From Sulfitobacter sp. THAF37 (GTDB taxonomy: Bacteria > Pseudomonadota > Alphaproteobacteria > Rhodobacterales > Rhodobacteraceae), in NCBI RefSeq assembly GCF_009363555.1, contig NZ_CP045372.1, forward strand, positions 3,235,501-3,299,500: a DNA stretch of 64,000 nucleotides, read 5' to 3'. Each line of letters begins with the position of its first letter. The first letter of the stretch is position 1. Positions 57,398-64,000 of the stretch are shown in pieces. The notes beneath the pieces are model-generated. The model saw only the letters and a program-made list of their open reading frames with translations, made no database searches and was not told where the DNA came from. Made by a program: the position numbers and the translations under genes.

Positions 57398-57480
57398 AGA
57401 CGGGGTCATCCTCCTCCCGACACCGTCTGTGATCGGCGGCGACATCCTCCTCCTCCCTGATGTCGTCGCCCTTTTTCTTA
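57398..57480 (+). ncRNA. CcsR/'cuckoo'-like small RNA, copy 1 (upstream of DUF1127 gene)
   Basis: Two adjacent hairpins on the plus strand. The first pairs AGACGG (57398-57403) with CCGTCT (57423-57428), plus an inner GTC/GAC, and exposes CCTCCTCCC at 57410-57418. The second is a 12-bp stem with one G-U pair (57435-57446 with 57459-57470), exposing CCTCCTCCC at 57449-57457, and is followed by CTTTTTCTT, so it is also the terminator. Two hairpins with this loop are the defining layout of the Rhodobacter CcsR RNAs, which lie beside a DUF1127 gene. The loops are complementary to Shine-Dalgarno sequences. Confidence 0.72.
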
Positions 57481-57579
57481 ACTCCCCCACACAAAAGAAA
57501 CCCAGGCCCCTCCGGCGGACCTTTGTTTATATACTGATAACAATGGGTTGCCCCTGCGTCGCCCATGCAGGTTTCGCAT

Positions 57580-57603
57580 AACGGCCTTGCAGCCTTGGCC
57601 GTT
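57580..57603. promoter_or_regulatory. Inverted repeat upstream of the DUF1127 gene
   Basis: AACGGCC (57580-57586) and GGCCGTT (57597-57603) with a 10-bp spacer, about 70 bp before the DUF1127 start. It could be an operator or a leader hairpin. A heat-shock (RpoH-type) promoter, as used by the Rhodobacter homologue, could not be assigned with confidence. Confidence 0.35.
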
Positions 57604-57673
57604 GTCCAGAATTTTTCGAAGCGTATATGCCCGTTATCCGAAACGACGATGATATGAAAAAAGAGGCGCCACG

Positions 57674-57889
57674 ATGGCATATTCAACAACAACAACAACC
57701 GCACCGACTTCTTCCTTGCTCAGCCGCATCGGCTCAGGCTTCGACGCGCTGGCAACCCGTTACAAGCAATACCGCATGTACCGCGAGACCTTCGATGGTC
57801 TCAGCGCACTCAGCAACCGCGACCTGGCCGACCTCGGCCTGAGCCGCAGCGACATCAAGCGTATTTCGATGGAAGCCGCCCGCGGCTGA
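57674..57889 (+). CDS. DUF1127 protein (CcaF1-like)
   Basis: A 71-residue basic protein. The Ser/Thr-rich start is followed by RYKQYRMYRETFDGLSALSNRDLADLGLSRSDIKRISMEAA (about 29-69), a typical DUF1127 domain with the LSDRDLADLGL-type core. In Rhodobacter sphaeroides the DUF1127 protein beside the CcsR RNAs (CcaF1) binds RNA and affects their maturation. The flanking hairpin arrays here make that equivalence likely. The downstream RNA pairs begin 11 nt after its stop, so a shared transcript cut into mRNA and small RNAs is probable. Confidence 0.9.
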   Translation: MAYSTTTTTAPTSSLLSRIGSGFDALATRYKQYRMYRETFDGLSALSNRDLADLGLSRSDIKRISMEAARG

Positions 57890-57899
57890 CATACCTGAA

Positions 57900-57980
57900 T
57901 CGGTCGTCCGCTTCCTCCCGGTTGGACGACTGAAACCGGGGCCGCTGCACCTTTCTCCTCCCTGATGCAGCAGCGCCCCG
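57900..57980 (+). ncRNA. CcsR/'cuckoo'-like small RNA, copy 2
   Basis: The first hairpin pairs 57900-57909 with 57924-57933 (one G-U) and exposes CCTCCC at 57914-57919. The second pairs 57937-57949 with 57966-57980 through an internal bulge and exposes CTCCTCCC at 57955-57962. No T-run follows, so the transcript should continue into copy 3 and be separated by processing. It directly follows the DUF1127 gene. Confidence 0.65.
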
Positions 57981-57986
57981 AACAGA

Positions 57987-58066
57987 CCCGAAGCCGATCC
58001 TCCCTTGACGCTTCGGGCCGACAAAGAGCAGCGGTGCCGTCCTCCCACGGCACCGCTGTTTCTTTA
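57987..58066 (+). ncRNA. CcsR/'cuckoo'-like small RNA, copy 3, with terminator
   Basis: The first hairpin is a perfect 8-bp stem (57987-57994 with 58010-58017) exposing CCTCCC at 57999-58004. The second is a perfect 12-bp stem (58029-58040 with 58047-58058) whose whole loop is CCTCCC, followed by TTTCTTTAA, a strong Rho-independent terminator. It ends the DUF1127/RNA transcript. Confidence 0.7.
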
Positions 58067-58135
58067 ACCCCTCCCCACAACTCTGGTCTGGCGCCGCCCT
58101 TGCTTGACCCCGACAGGGCGCGCGACGGATGGACA

Positions 58136-58188
58136 CACAAGCCAAATCGCCGAGGGTCCCCGAAGGGGATACGGCTATTTTGCTTGTG
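58136..58188. repeat. 53-nt imperfect palindrome, possible interspersed repeat
   Basis: 58136-58142 pairs perfectly with 58182-58188; then come 58144-58147 with 58177-58180, 58149-58152 with 58072-type partner 58172-58175, and an apical 4-bp CCCC/GGGG stem with a GAA loop (58158-58168). Only two single mismatches and one small internal loop break it. It lies between the RNA array and uvrD. No T-run follows on either strand. Whether it recurs elsewhere in the genome cannot be seen here. Confidence 0.45.
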
Positions 58189-58327
58189 GGGCCAAACGGC
58201 GGGTGCCAGGACGGGATCACGCAAGGGCGACGCCAGACCCTCTGGGATGGTGGGCCCGCAGCGCAAAACAATAATGTAATGCGGCGCAGCCGCTCCTGCG
58301 GATCAGACCCGCGTCGGCTACCAGCCT

Positions 58328-60670
58328 TCAGAATGGCACGTCATCACAGCCGGACAGGAATCGCGAAACCACCTTCTTCACACCGGCCTTCTCGAAATCC
58401 ACTTCCAGCTTGTCACCCTCGATCCCGATGATCGCGCCATAGCCGAACTTCTGATGAAACACCCGTTCGCCCATGACAAAGCTGCTGACAGCCTGCATGT
58501 CGATCGTGACATTGCGCTGCTCGCGCGGCTGGCTGATCCCGCGTTCGCCCGCGCGGGCCTGCAGCCGCCGCCAGCCGGGCGAATTATAGACATTCGCCTC
58601 CGCCGCAGCGTCGTGCAGCGTGCTCTTCGGCATCGCCGCGCCGAAACTGCCGCCATAAAGACCGGGCGGCGTCAGCACCTCCACGTGATCCTCGGGCAAT
58701 TCGTCGATGAACCGCGACGGCATCGCGCTCTGCCATTGGCCAAACACCATGCGGTTTCCGGCGAATGAAATCGTGCAAAGCTCTTCCGCCCGCGTGATCC
58801 CGACATAAGCCAGACGGCGCTCTTCTTCCAGGCCCTTGATCCCGCTCTCGTCCATGGAGCGTTGCGAGGGGAACAGCCCGTCTTCCCACCCCGGCAAGAA
58901 GACGACGGGAAACTCCAGCCCCTTGGCCGCATGCAGCGTCATGATGCTGACCTTTTCCCCGCCATCGTCGCTTTCATTGTCCATGATCAGGCTGACATGC
59001 TCCAGAAAACCCTGCAGGTTCTCGAACTGCTCCAGCGCCTTGATCAGTTCCTTGAGGTTGTCGAGCCGCCCGGGCGCCTCGGGTGTCTTGTCGTTCTGCC
59101 ACATGCCGGTGTAGCCGGATTCGTCCAGAATGATCTCTGCGAGTTCGACGTGGTTGGTATTTTCATCGCCCACGCTGCGGCCCCAGCGGTCGATCCCGTC
59201 GATCAACTGTCGCAGTTGCGCCGCCCCCTTGCCGCCGATCCCGTCATGCGCCAGCAGGATGCGCGCGCCCTCAACCAGGTTCACGCCGTGTTCGCGGGCG
59301 GTGGTCTGGATCTTCTGCTGCGCCACATTGCCCAGGCCGCGCTTGGGCGTGTTCACGATCCGCTCGAACGCCAGATCGTCGTCGGGCGACGTCACCACCC
59401 GGAAATAGGCCATCGCGTCCCGGATCTCCAACCGCTCGTAAAAGCGCGGCCCGCCGATGACACGGTACGGCAGGCCAATCGTCAGGAACCGGTCCTCGAA
59501 GGCGCGCATCTGATGCGAGGCGCGCACGAGAATCGCCATGGAGTCGAGCCCGACCGCGTCCATCCCGCGGGTGCCGCGCTGCATCGCCTCGATTTCCTCG
59601 CCGATCCAGCGGGCCTCTTCCTCACCGTCCCAATGGCCGATCAGGCGCACCTTTTCGCCCTCTTCGGCCTCGGTCCAGAGCGTCTTGCCCAGCCGCCCCT
59701 CGTTGCCCGCGATCACGCCGGAGGCGGCCGCCAGGATATGCGGGGTAGAGCGGTAGTTCTGCTCCAGCTTGACCACATGCGCACCGGGGAAATCGGTCTC
59801 GAAACGCAGGATGTTGCCCACCTCCGCCCCGCGCCAGCCATAGATCGACTGGTCGTCGTCGCCCACACAACAGATGTTGCGGTGCCCCTGCGCCAGCAGC
59901 CGCAGCCACAGGTACTGGGCCACGTTGGTATCCTGGTATTCGTCCACCAGGATATATCTGAACCAACGCTGATACTGCTCCAGCACATCCGGGTGCTTCT
60001 GAAAGATTGTCACCATATGCAGCAGCAGATCGCCGAAATCGACCGCGTTCAGATCGACCAGCCGGCGTTGATACTGATCGTAAATCTCGGTCCCGCGGTG
60101 GTTGTAGAGCCCCGCATCGGCGGCGGGCACCTTGTCCGGCGTCAGCGCACGGTTCTTCCAGCCGTCGATGATCCCGGCCAGCATCCGGGCGGGCCATCGT
60201 TTGTCGTCGATGTTCTCGGCCGCGACCAGTTGTTTCAGCAGGCGCAGCTGATCGTCCGTGTCCAGAATGGTAAAGTTCGATTTCAGGCCCACCAGTTCGG
60301 CATGTCGGCGCAGCAGTTTCACGCAGATGGCGTGGAACGTGCCCAGCCAGGGCATCCCCTCGACCTCGCGCCCCATCATCTGGCCTACGCGGTTCTTCAT
60401 CTCGCGCGCCGCCTTGTTGGTGAATGTCACCGCCAGAATCTCGTTCGGCCGCGCGCGCCCGGTGTTCATCAGATGCACGATCCGCGTGGTCAGCGCCTTG
60501 GTCTTGCCGGTGCCGGCCCCCGCCAGCATCAGCACGGGGCCATCCAGCTGTTCCACCGCGGCGCGTTGCGCCGGGTTCAATCCGTCCAGGTAGGGCTGCG
60601 GTCGCGCCGCCATCGCGCGGGCCGACAGCGATGCGCCTTCGAAGGCGTCCATTTCATCAAAGCTGCTCAT
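58328..60670 (-). CDS. uvrD: UvrD/PcrA-family DNA helicase
   Basis: A superfamily 1A 3'-5' helicase for nucleotide-excision and mismatch repair. It is 780 residues. Motif Q and Walker A are NPAQRAAVE and LAGAGTGKTKALT near 31-60; Walker B DEYQDTN lies near 230; GDDDQSIYGWRGA, VVKLEQNYRS, VSIMTLHAAKGLEFPVV and LAYVGITRAEE follow in order. The C-terminal ~50 residues (FHQKFGYGAIIGIEGDKLEVDFEKAGVKKVV) form the Tudor-like domain that touches RNA polymerase in PcrA/UvrD. The start at 60670 (MSSFDEMDAF) is preferred over one 19 codons upstream; its ribosome site is weak. Confidence 0.95.
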   Translation of the reverse strand: MSSFDEMDAFEGASLSARAMAARPQPYLDGLNPAQRAAVEQLDGPVLMLAGAGTGKTKALTTRIVHLMNTGRARPNEILAVTFTNKAAREMKNRVGQMMGREVEGMPWLGTFHAICVKLLRRHAELVGLKSNFTILDTDDQLRLLKQLVAAENIDDKRWPARMLAGIIDGWKNRALTPDKVPAADAGLYNHRGTEIYDQYQRRLVDLNAVDFGDLLLHMVTIFQKHPDVLEQYQRWFRYILVDEYQDTNVAQYLWLRLLAQGHRNICCVGDDDQSIYGWRGAEVGNILRFETDFPGAHVVKLEQNYRSTPHILAAASGVIAGNEGRLGKTLWTEAEEGEKVRLIGHWDGEEEARWIGEEIEAMQRGTRGMDAVGLDSMAILVRASHQMRAFEDRFLTIGLPYRVIGGPRFYERLEIRDAMAYFRVVTSPDDDLAFERIVNTPKRGLGNVAQQKIQTTAREHGVNLVEGARILLAHDGIGGKGAAQLRQLIDGIDRWGRSVGDENTNHVELAEIILDESGYTGMWQNDKTPEAPGRLDNLKELIKALEQFENLQGFLEHVSLIMDNESDDGGEKVSIMTLHAAKGLEFPVVFLPGWEDGLFPSQRSMDESGIKGLEEERRLAYVGITRAEELCTISFAGNRMVFGQWQSAMPSRFIDELPEDHVEVLTPPGLYGGSFGAAMPKSTLHDAAAEANVYNSPGWRRLQARAGERGISQPREQRNVTIDMQAVSSFVMGERVFHQKFGYGAIIGIEGDKLEVDFEKAGVKKVVSRFLSGCDDVPF

Positions 60671-60809
60671 GGCCAAAACATAGCGGGTTGCGGCCCCGAT
60701 GGAAAGCCGAGTTCTCATTATGTTCACGGCGCGCGGCCCAGACCTGACGGGCGTTGTTAGGATTTTCGTAACATATTGATAAAGAATAATTTTCAGCAGC
60801 TTTTAGCCG

Positions 60810-60824
60810 TTTACCAATCCCTAA
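60810..60824 (+). promoter_or_regulatory. Candidate CtrA-type site
   Basis: TTTA-CCAATCC-CTAA resembles the CtrA consensus TTAA-N7-TTAA (six of eight bases) in the AT-rich leader 54 bp before the PAS-protein gene. Confidence 0.3.
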
Positions 60825-60877
60825 CCGATTTGCAGATAGCTTGGGCAAAACCAGAAGAAACAAACAAGGACTAGGCA

Positions 60878-61636
60878 ATGTTCACTACGACCGATGCGCA
60901 ACGCCTGAAGCGGCAGATGAACAGGTTCAATGTGCCCATGTTCATCGCGCAACGCTACCGGGATACCGATACATTCGAAATCCTGGCTCTCAACCAGCGA
61001 CACGAAGCGGAAAGCGGCATGGCGATGGAGGCGGTGATCAACCGACCGATCACCGACCTGTTGTCGGCGAAACAGGCAGAAGCAGTTGGCAAGAACTACG
61101 AAAGATGCCTGACGGAGAAAGCGACCCAGCAATACCGCGAGGTACTGAGCCTGCCGCGGGGGTCGATGATTTGGGACACCACCCTGCAGTACATGCCAAT
61201 GGCCGATGGCCCCGACCGGATTGTCGGCAGCGCCGTCATGCTGGAACGGGTCGAACATGACGACCATGACGAGATCGCCTTCGAGGACATGCGCTTTCTC
61301 GCCGCGACCTCGGGCTGCGAACTGGGCAAGGTTTCCGCCCTGCTGGAGGCGGTTGAACAGGGTCTCTATTCGCCGGACATTCTGGCCGGGTCCGCCGGGA
61401 TGCTGGCAGGCCTGTGCCGCACGATCGATTCGCGGCTGAACGACATCCGCACTTCGGCCGAGCGTCGTATGGCCGAACGGGGTACACGCGCGGTAGGCCG
61501 CAGGCCGCTCCACCTGATCGGGAATGGCAACCCCGGCAGTGGTACGAAGGACGAGGTCGACTTCGCCATTTCGGCCCTTGTCAGTCTGATCGAAACTGCG
61601 CCGGAGCAAGACAAGGTCTCCGACGGCGCCACCTGA
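60878..61636 (+). CDS. PAS-domain protein
   Basis: A 252-residue cytosolic protein. Residues ~10-125 look like a single PAS domain (FNVPMFIAQRYRDTDTFEILALNQRHEAESGM, then LPRGSMIWDTTLQYMPMADGPDRIVGSAVMLE). No kinase, cyclase or output domain is recognised. The C-terminal half is helical and contains GKVSALLEAVEQGLYSPDILAGSAGMLAGLCRTIDSRL. It may be a small sensor acting on a partner. The start follows AAGGACTAGGCA. An AT-rich leader with a CtrA-like site precedes it. Confidence 0.75.
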   Translation: MFTTTDAQRLKRQMNRFNVPMFIAQRYRDTDTFEILALNQRHEAESGMAMEAVINRPITDLLSAKQAEAVGKNYERCLTEKATQQYREVLSLPRGSMIWDTTLQYMPMADGPDRIVGSAVMLERVEHDDHDEIAFEDMRFLAATSGCELGKVSALLEAVEQGLYSPDILAGSAGMLAGLCRTIDSRLNDIRTSAERRMAERGTRAVGRRPLHLIGNGNPGSGTKDEVDFAISALVSLIETAPEQDKVSDGAT

Positions 61637-61726
61637 CGCCTGACGCCTGCACGATCGCTCAACGCGACAGCGGGTGGTTGCAACCCGCCATCTGGACATT
61701 CGGAATGGTCCTGGCACAAATGCCGC

Positions 61727-62866
61727 ATGGACCTTGACAACAGATACCCGGCAATAGCCGACCTTCGCACCCGCGCCAAGCGGCGCATTCCGCCCTTCGT
61801 ATGGGAATACCTCGACAGCGGCACCGGGACCGAAGCCGCCAAGGCGCGCAATCGCACCGCGCTGGACCGAATCGGGATGATGCCCTCGGCCCTGCATGGC
61901 GAAGTCTCGCCGGACCTGACCACGCAGTTTCTGGGCCAGACCTTTCCCGTCCCCTTTGGCATCGCGCCGATCGGCATGTCAGGGCTGATCTGGCCGGGTG
62001 CGGAAAGCCACCTGGCCCGCGCCGCCGCACGCCGCGAGATCCCTTATTGCATCTCTACCGTCGCCACCCAGGGCCCCGAGGACATCGCCCCCCACCTGGG
62101 CCAGCACGCCTGGTTCCAGCTGTATCCCCCCCGCGACCCCGAAATTCGCGCCGACATGCTGGACCGCGCGCGCAAGGCCGGTTTCGGCACGCTGATCCTG
62201 ACGGTGGATGTTCCCGCCTCGTCACGACGCGAACGGCAGGTCCGCTCGGGGCTGACGAACCCGCCCCGGCTGACACCGCGTCTGCTGGCGCAGGTGGCGA
62301 CACGACCCGCCTGGGCCTGGCAGACGGCGAAACGGGGGATGCCCCACATGCGCGGGCTGGACAAATACGTCACCGATGCCACCGCGAACCTGCCGCCGAC
62401 CGCACACATGGGCTATCTGCTGCGCACCGCGCCGGACTGGGATTACGTCGCCTGGCTGCGCGACGCCTGGGAGGGGCCGTTCATCGTCAAGGGCGTGATG
62501 CGCCCCGACGATGCGGTGCGGCTGGAACAGATGGGCATCGACGCGGTCTGGGTGTCAAACCACGCCGGCCGCCAGTTCGACGGCGCCCCCGCCAGCATCG
62601 AGGCGCTGCCGGACATCCGCGCCGCCACGGCTCTGCCGCTGATCTTTGACAGCGGGATCGAGGGCGGGCTCGACATCCTGCGCGCGCTGGCGCTGGGGGC
62701 CGATTTCGTCATGCTGGGGCGGGCCTTCCACTTTGCACTGGGCGCCCTCGGGCCGCGCGGGGTCGATCATCTGATCGACATTCTGGCCAGGGACATGATC
62801 TCGAACATGGGTCAGCTGGGCCTGTCCGACCTCAGCGCCCTGCCCGAGCCGATTCTACTATCCTAG
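61727..62866 (+). CDS. FMN-dependent alpha-hydroxy-acid dehydrogenase (LldD/GOX family)
   Basis: A 379-residue flavoenzyme that oxidises a 2-hydroxy acid such as L-lactate or glycolate. It shows the family blocks PFGIAPIGMSGLIWPGAE near 77-95, WFQLYPPRDPEI with the substrate-side Tyr, TLILTVDVPASSRRERQVRSG near 148-165, and the active-site SNHAGRQFDGAPAS with catalytic His279. SGIEGGLDILRALALGADFVMLGRAF ends the barrel. The substrate is not fixed by sequence. A terminator-like hairpin follows at 62888-62921. Confidence 0.9.
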   Translation: MDLDNRYPAIADLRTRAKRRIPPFVWEYLDSGTGTEAAKARNRTALDRIGMMPSALHGEVSPDLTTQFLGQTFPVPFGIAPIGMSGLIWPGAESHLARAAARREIPYCISTVATQGPEDIAPHLGQHAWFQLYPPRDPEIRADMLDRARKAGFGTLILTVDVPASSRRERQVRSGLTNPPRLTPRLLAQVATRPAWAWQTAKRGMPHMRGLDKYVTDATANLPPTAHMGYLLRTAPDWDYVAWLRDAWEGPFIVKGVMRPDDAVRLEQMGIDAVWVSNHAGRQFDGAPASIEALPDIRAATALPLIFDSGIEGGLDILRALALGADFVMLGRAFHFALGALGPRGVDHLIDILARDMISNMGQLGLSDLSALPEPILLS

Positions 62867-62887
62867 AGTCGCATTGCCGCGCCGGGA

Positions 62888-62921
62888 CGCCGCAGCACGG
62901 CTTGCCAAAGCCGGAGCGGCG
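62888..62921 (+). terminator. Hairpin after the LldD-family gene
   Basis: Nested perfect stems: 62888-62893 with 62916-62921 and 62898-62903 with 62908-62913, GCCA-type loop. No T-run follows directly, so strength is uncertain. Confidence 0.45.
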
Positions 62922-63008
62922 TGTGAGCTTCCGCTTGCGCCGCAGCGCAGCACGATTAGAGTGCAACGCGATCAGGATATGAACAGAACCGTTCAAAGGA
63001 AGACAGAA

Positions 63009-64000
63009 ATGACCGAATTTTCCAAGATACTCATTGCGAACCGTGGCGAAATCGCCATCCGCATCATGCGCGCCGCAAACGAGATGGGAAAAAAGACGGT
63101 CGCCGTCTTTGCCGAAGAGGACAAGCTGGGTCTGCACCGGTTCAAGGCGGACGAGGCCTATCGCATCGGTGAGGGGCTGGGGCCGGTCGCGGCCTATCTC
63201 AGCATTGACGAGATCATTCGCGTGGCCAAGGCGTCCGGCGCGGACGCGATCCACCCCGGCTATGGGCTGCTGTCGGAAAACCCCGATCTGGTGGACGCCT
63301 GCGTGCAGAACGGGATCACCTTCATCGGCCCGCGCGCCGAAACCATGCGGGCGCTGGGTGACAAGGCCAGCGCGCGGCGGGTGGCAATCGAGGCGGGCGT
63401 GCCGGTCATCCCCGCGTCGGAGGTGCTGGGCGACGACATGGACGCGATCCGCGCCGAGGCGAGGGAAATCGGCTATCCCTTCATGCTCAAGGCATCCTGG
63501 GGCGGCGGCGGACGCGGCATGCGCCCGATCATGAAGGAAGAGGAGCTGGAAGAGAAAATCCGCGAGGGGCGGCGCGAGGCCGAGGCCGCCTTCGGCAACG
63601 GCGAAGGCTACCTGGAAAAGATGATCCTCAAGGCCCGCCATGTCGAGGTGCAGATCCTGGGCGACAAACATGGCGAGATCTACCACCTGTATGAACGCGA
63701 CTGCTCCGTCCAGCGTCGCAACCAGAAGGTTGTCGAGCGCGCGCCCGCCCCGTACCTCAGCGACGCCCAGCGTGCGGAGCTGTGCGAGATGGGCCGCAAG
63801 ATCTGCGCCCATGTGGATTACGAATGCGCCGGCACCGTCGAGTTCCTGATGGATATGGAAGACGGGAAATTCTACTTCATCGAGGTGAACCCCCGCGTGC
63901 AGGTGGAACACACCGTGACCGAGGAAGTCACCGGCATCGACATCGTGCGGGCGCAGATCCTCATCGCCGAGGGCAAGACGATTGCCGAAGCCACCGGCAA
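63009..64000 (+). CDS. pyc: Pyruvate carboxylase, N-terminal part (cut by the window end)
   Basis: The first ~330 residues of a biotin-dependent carboxylase. ILIANRGEIAIRIMRAANEMG opens the biotin carboxylase domain. EEDKLGLHRFKADEAYRIGEGLGPVAAYLSIDEII is the form seen in pyruvate carboxylases rather than acetyl- or propionyl-CoA carboxylase subunits. The ATP-grasp glycine loop KASWGGGGRGMR lies near 160-171 and the catalytic FIEVNPRVQVEHTVTEEVTG near 296-315. The ATG follows AAAGGAAGACAG. The enzyme refills oxaloacetate from pyruvate. The carboxyltransferase and biotinyl domains would lie beyond 64000, so the name depends on this part alone. Confidence 0.85.
   Translation, partial: MTEFSKILIANRGEIAIRIMRAANEMGKKTVAVFAEEDKLGLHRFKADEAYRIGEGLGPVAAYLSIDEIIRVAKASGADAIHPGYGLLSENPDLVDACVQNGITFIGPRAETMRALGDKASARRVAIEAGVPVIPASEVLGDDMDAIRAEAREIGYPFMLKASWGGGGRGMRPIMKEEELEEKIREGRREAEAAFGNGEGYLEKMILKARHVEVQILGDKHGEIYHLYERDCSVQRRNQKVVERAPAPYLSDAQRAELCEMGRKICAHVDYECAGTVEFLMDMEDGKFYFIEVNPRVQVEHTVTEEVTGIDIVRAQILIAEGKTIAEATG

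Noticed and set aside
57384..57704. A 106-codon minus-strand frame over the DUF1127 upstream region
   Set aside because: Its translation is unlike any family and it runs across the hairpin pair with a T-run terminator on the other strand; the RNA explanation is stronger.
57760..58271. Minus-strand frames of 138-168 codons across the RNA array
   Set aside because: They follow the palindromic, C-rich hairpins and show no protein family; they are probably spurious translations of structured RNA and a possible repeat.
58862..60760. A 632-codon plus-strand frame opposite uvrD
   Set aside because: Shadow of the helicase gene caused by codon bias; no domain is recognisable.

Overview
The window is a 64 kb piece of a GC-rich alphaproteobacterial chromosome, most likely Rhodobacterales (roseobacter group). 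The grounds are a CobS/CobT cobaltochelatase pair near BolA and J-domain genes, two tandem DUF2484 genes inside the dcw cluster, a DUF1127 gene flanked by CCUCCUCCC-loop hairpins like the CcsR/'cuckoo' small RNAs of Rhodobacter, and a free-standing ectoine hydroxylase. The genus cannot be fixed from the sequence alone. No rRNA, tRNA, CRISPR array, prophage or complete insertion sequence was seen.

Layout. 1-8.0 kb: the end of a REP-associated tyrosine transposase, then a minus-strand glc-like group (malate synthase G, GlcG-like protein, C26 amidotransferase), a small membrane protein, and a plus-strand run of pepN, an SDR oxidoreductase and a membrane protein. 8.0-14.6 kb: a lytic transglycosylase-like protein, an unknown 428-aa protein, gatB, a thioesterase, a DUF4177 protein, bolA, a J-domain protein and a membrane protein. 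14.7-24 kb: a TPR protein, cobS, two secreted acidic proteins (one PRC-barrel), a small secreted protein, cobT, an M24 aminopeptidase and a DUF427 protein. 24-27 kb: a monooxygenase-FMN reductase fusion divergent from an HxlR regulator, then a ClC channel/transporter.

27-54.4 kb is dominated by the minus-strand division and cell-wall (dcw) cluster. In transcription order it runs mraZ, rsmH, ftsL, ftsI, murE, murF, mraY, murD, ectD, ftsW, murG, murC, DUF2484, DUF2484-like, small membrane protein, murB, ddl, ftsQ, ftsA, ftsZ, then lpxC, bamD and recN. It supplies lipid II synthesis (MurB-F, MraY, MurG, Ddl), the division machine (FtsL/I/W/Q/A/Z) and outer-membrane functions (LpxC, BamD). A plus-strand glutaminase and a plus-strand HI0933-type flavoprotein interrupt it, and ectD sits among its genes.

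54.4-55.3 kb is an almost 900-bp non-coding region upstream of mraZ. It holds a perfect 13-bp inverted repeat resembling the terminator of the UpsM leader RNA of Rhodobacter, a perfect DnaA box and three clustered GANTC sites. 55.3-64 kb: a membrane protein, the Mrp/ApbC Fe-S carrier, the DUF1127/CCUCC-hairpin RNA locus, uvrD, a PAS protein, an FMN-dependent alpha-hydroxy-acid dehydrogenase and the 5' part of a pyruvate carboxylase gene cut by the window end.

The most interesting signals are the RNA locus at 57.4-58.1 kb, where six hairpins in three pairs each expose a C-rich anti-Shine-Dalgarno loop around a DUF1127 gene, and the candidate mraZ leader RNA 3 kb away.
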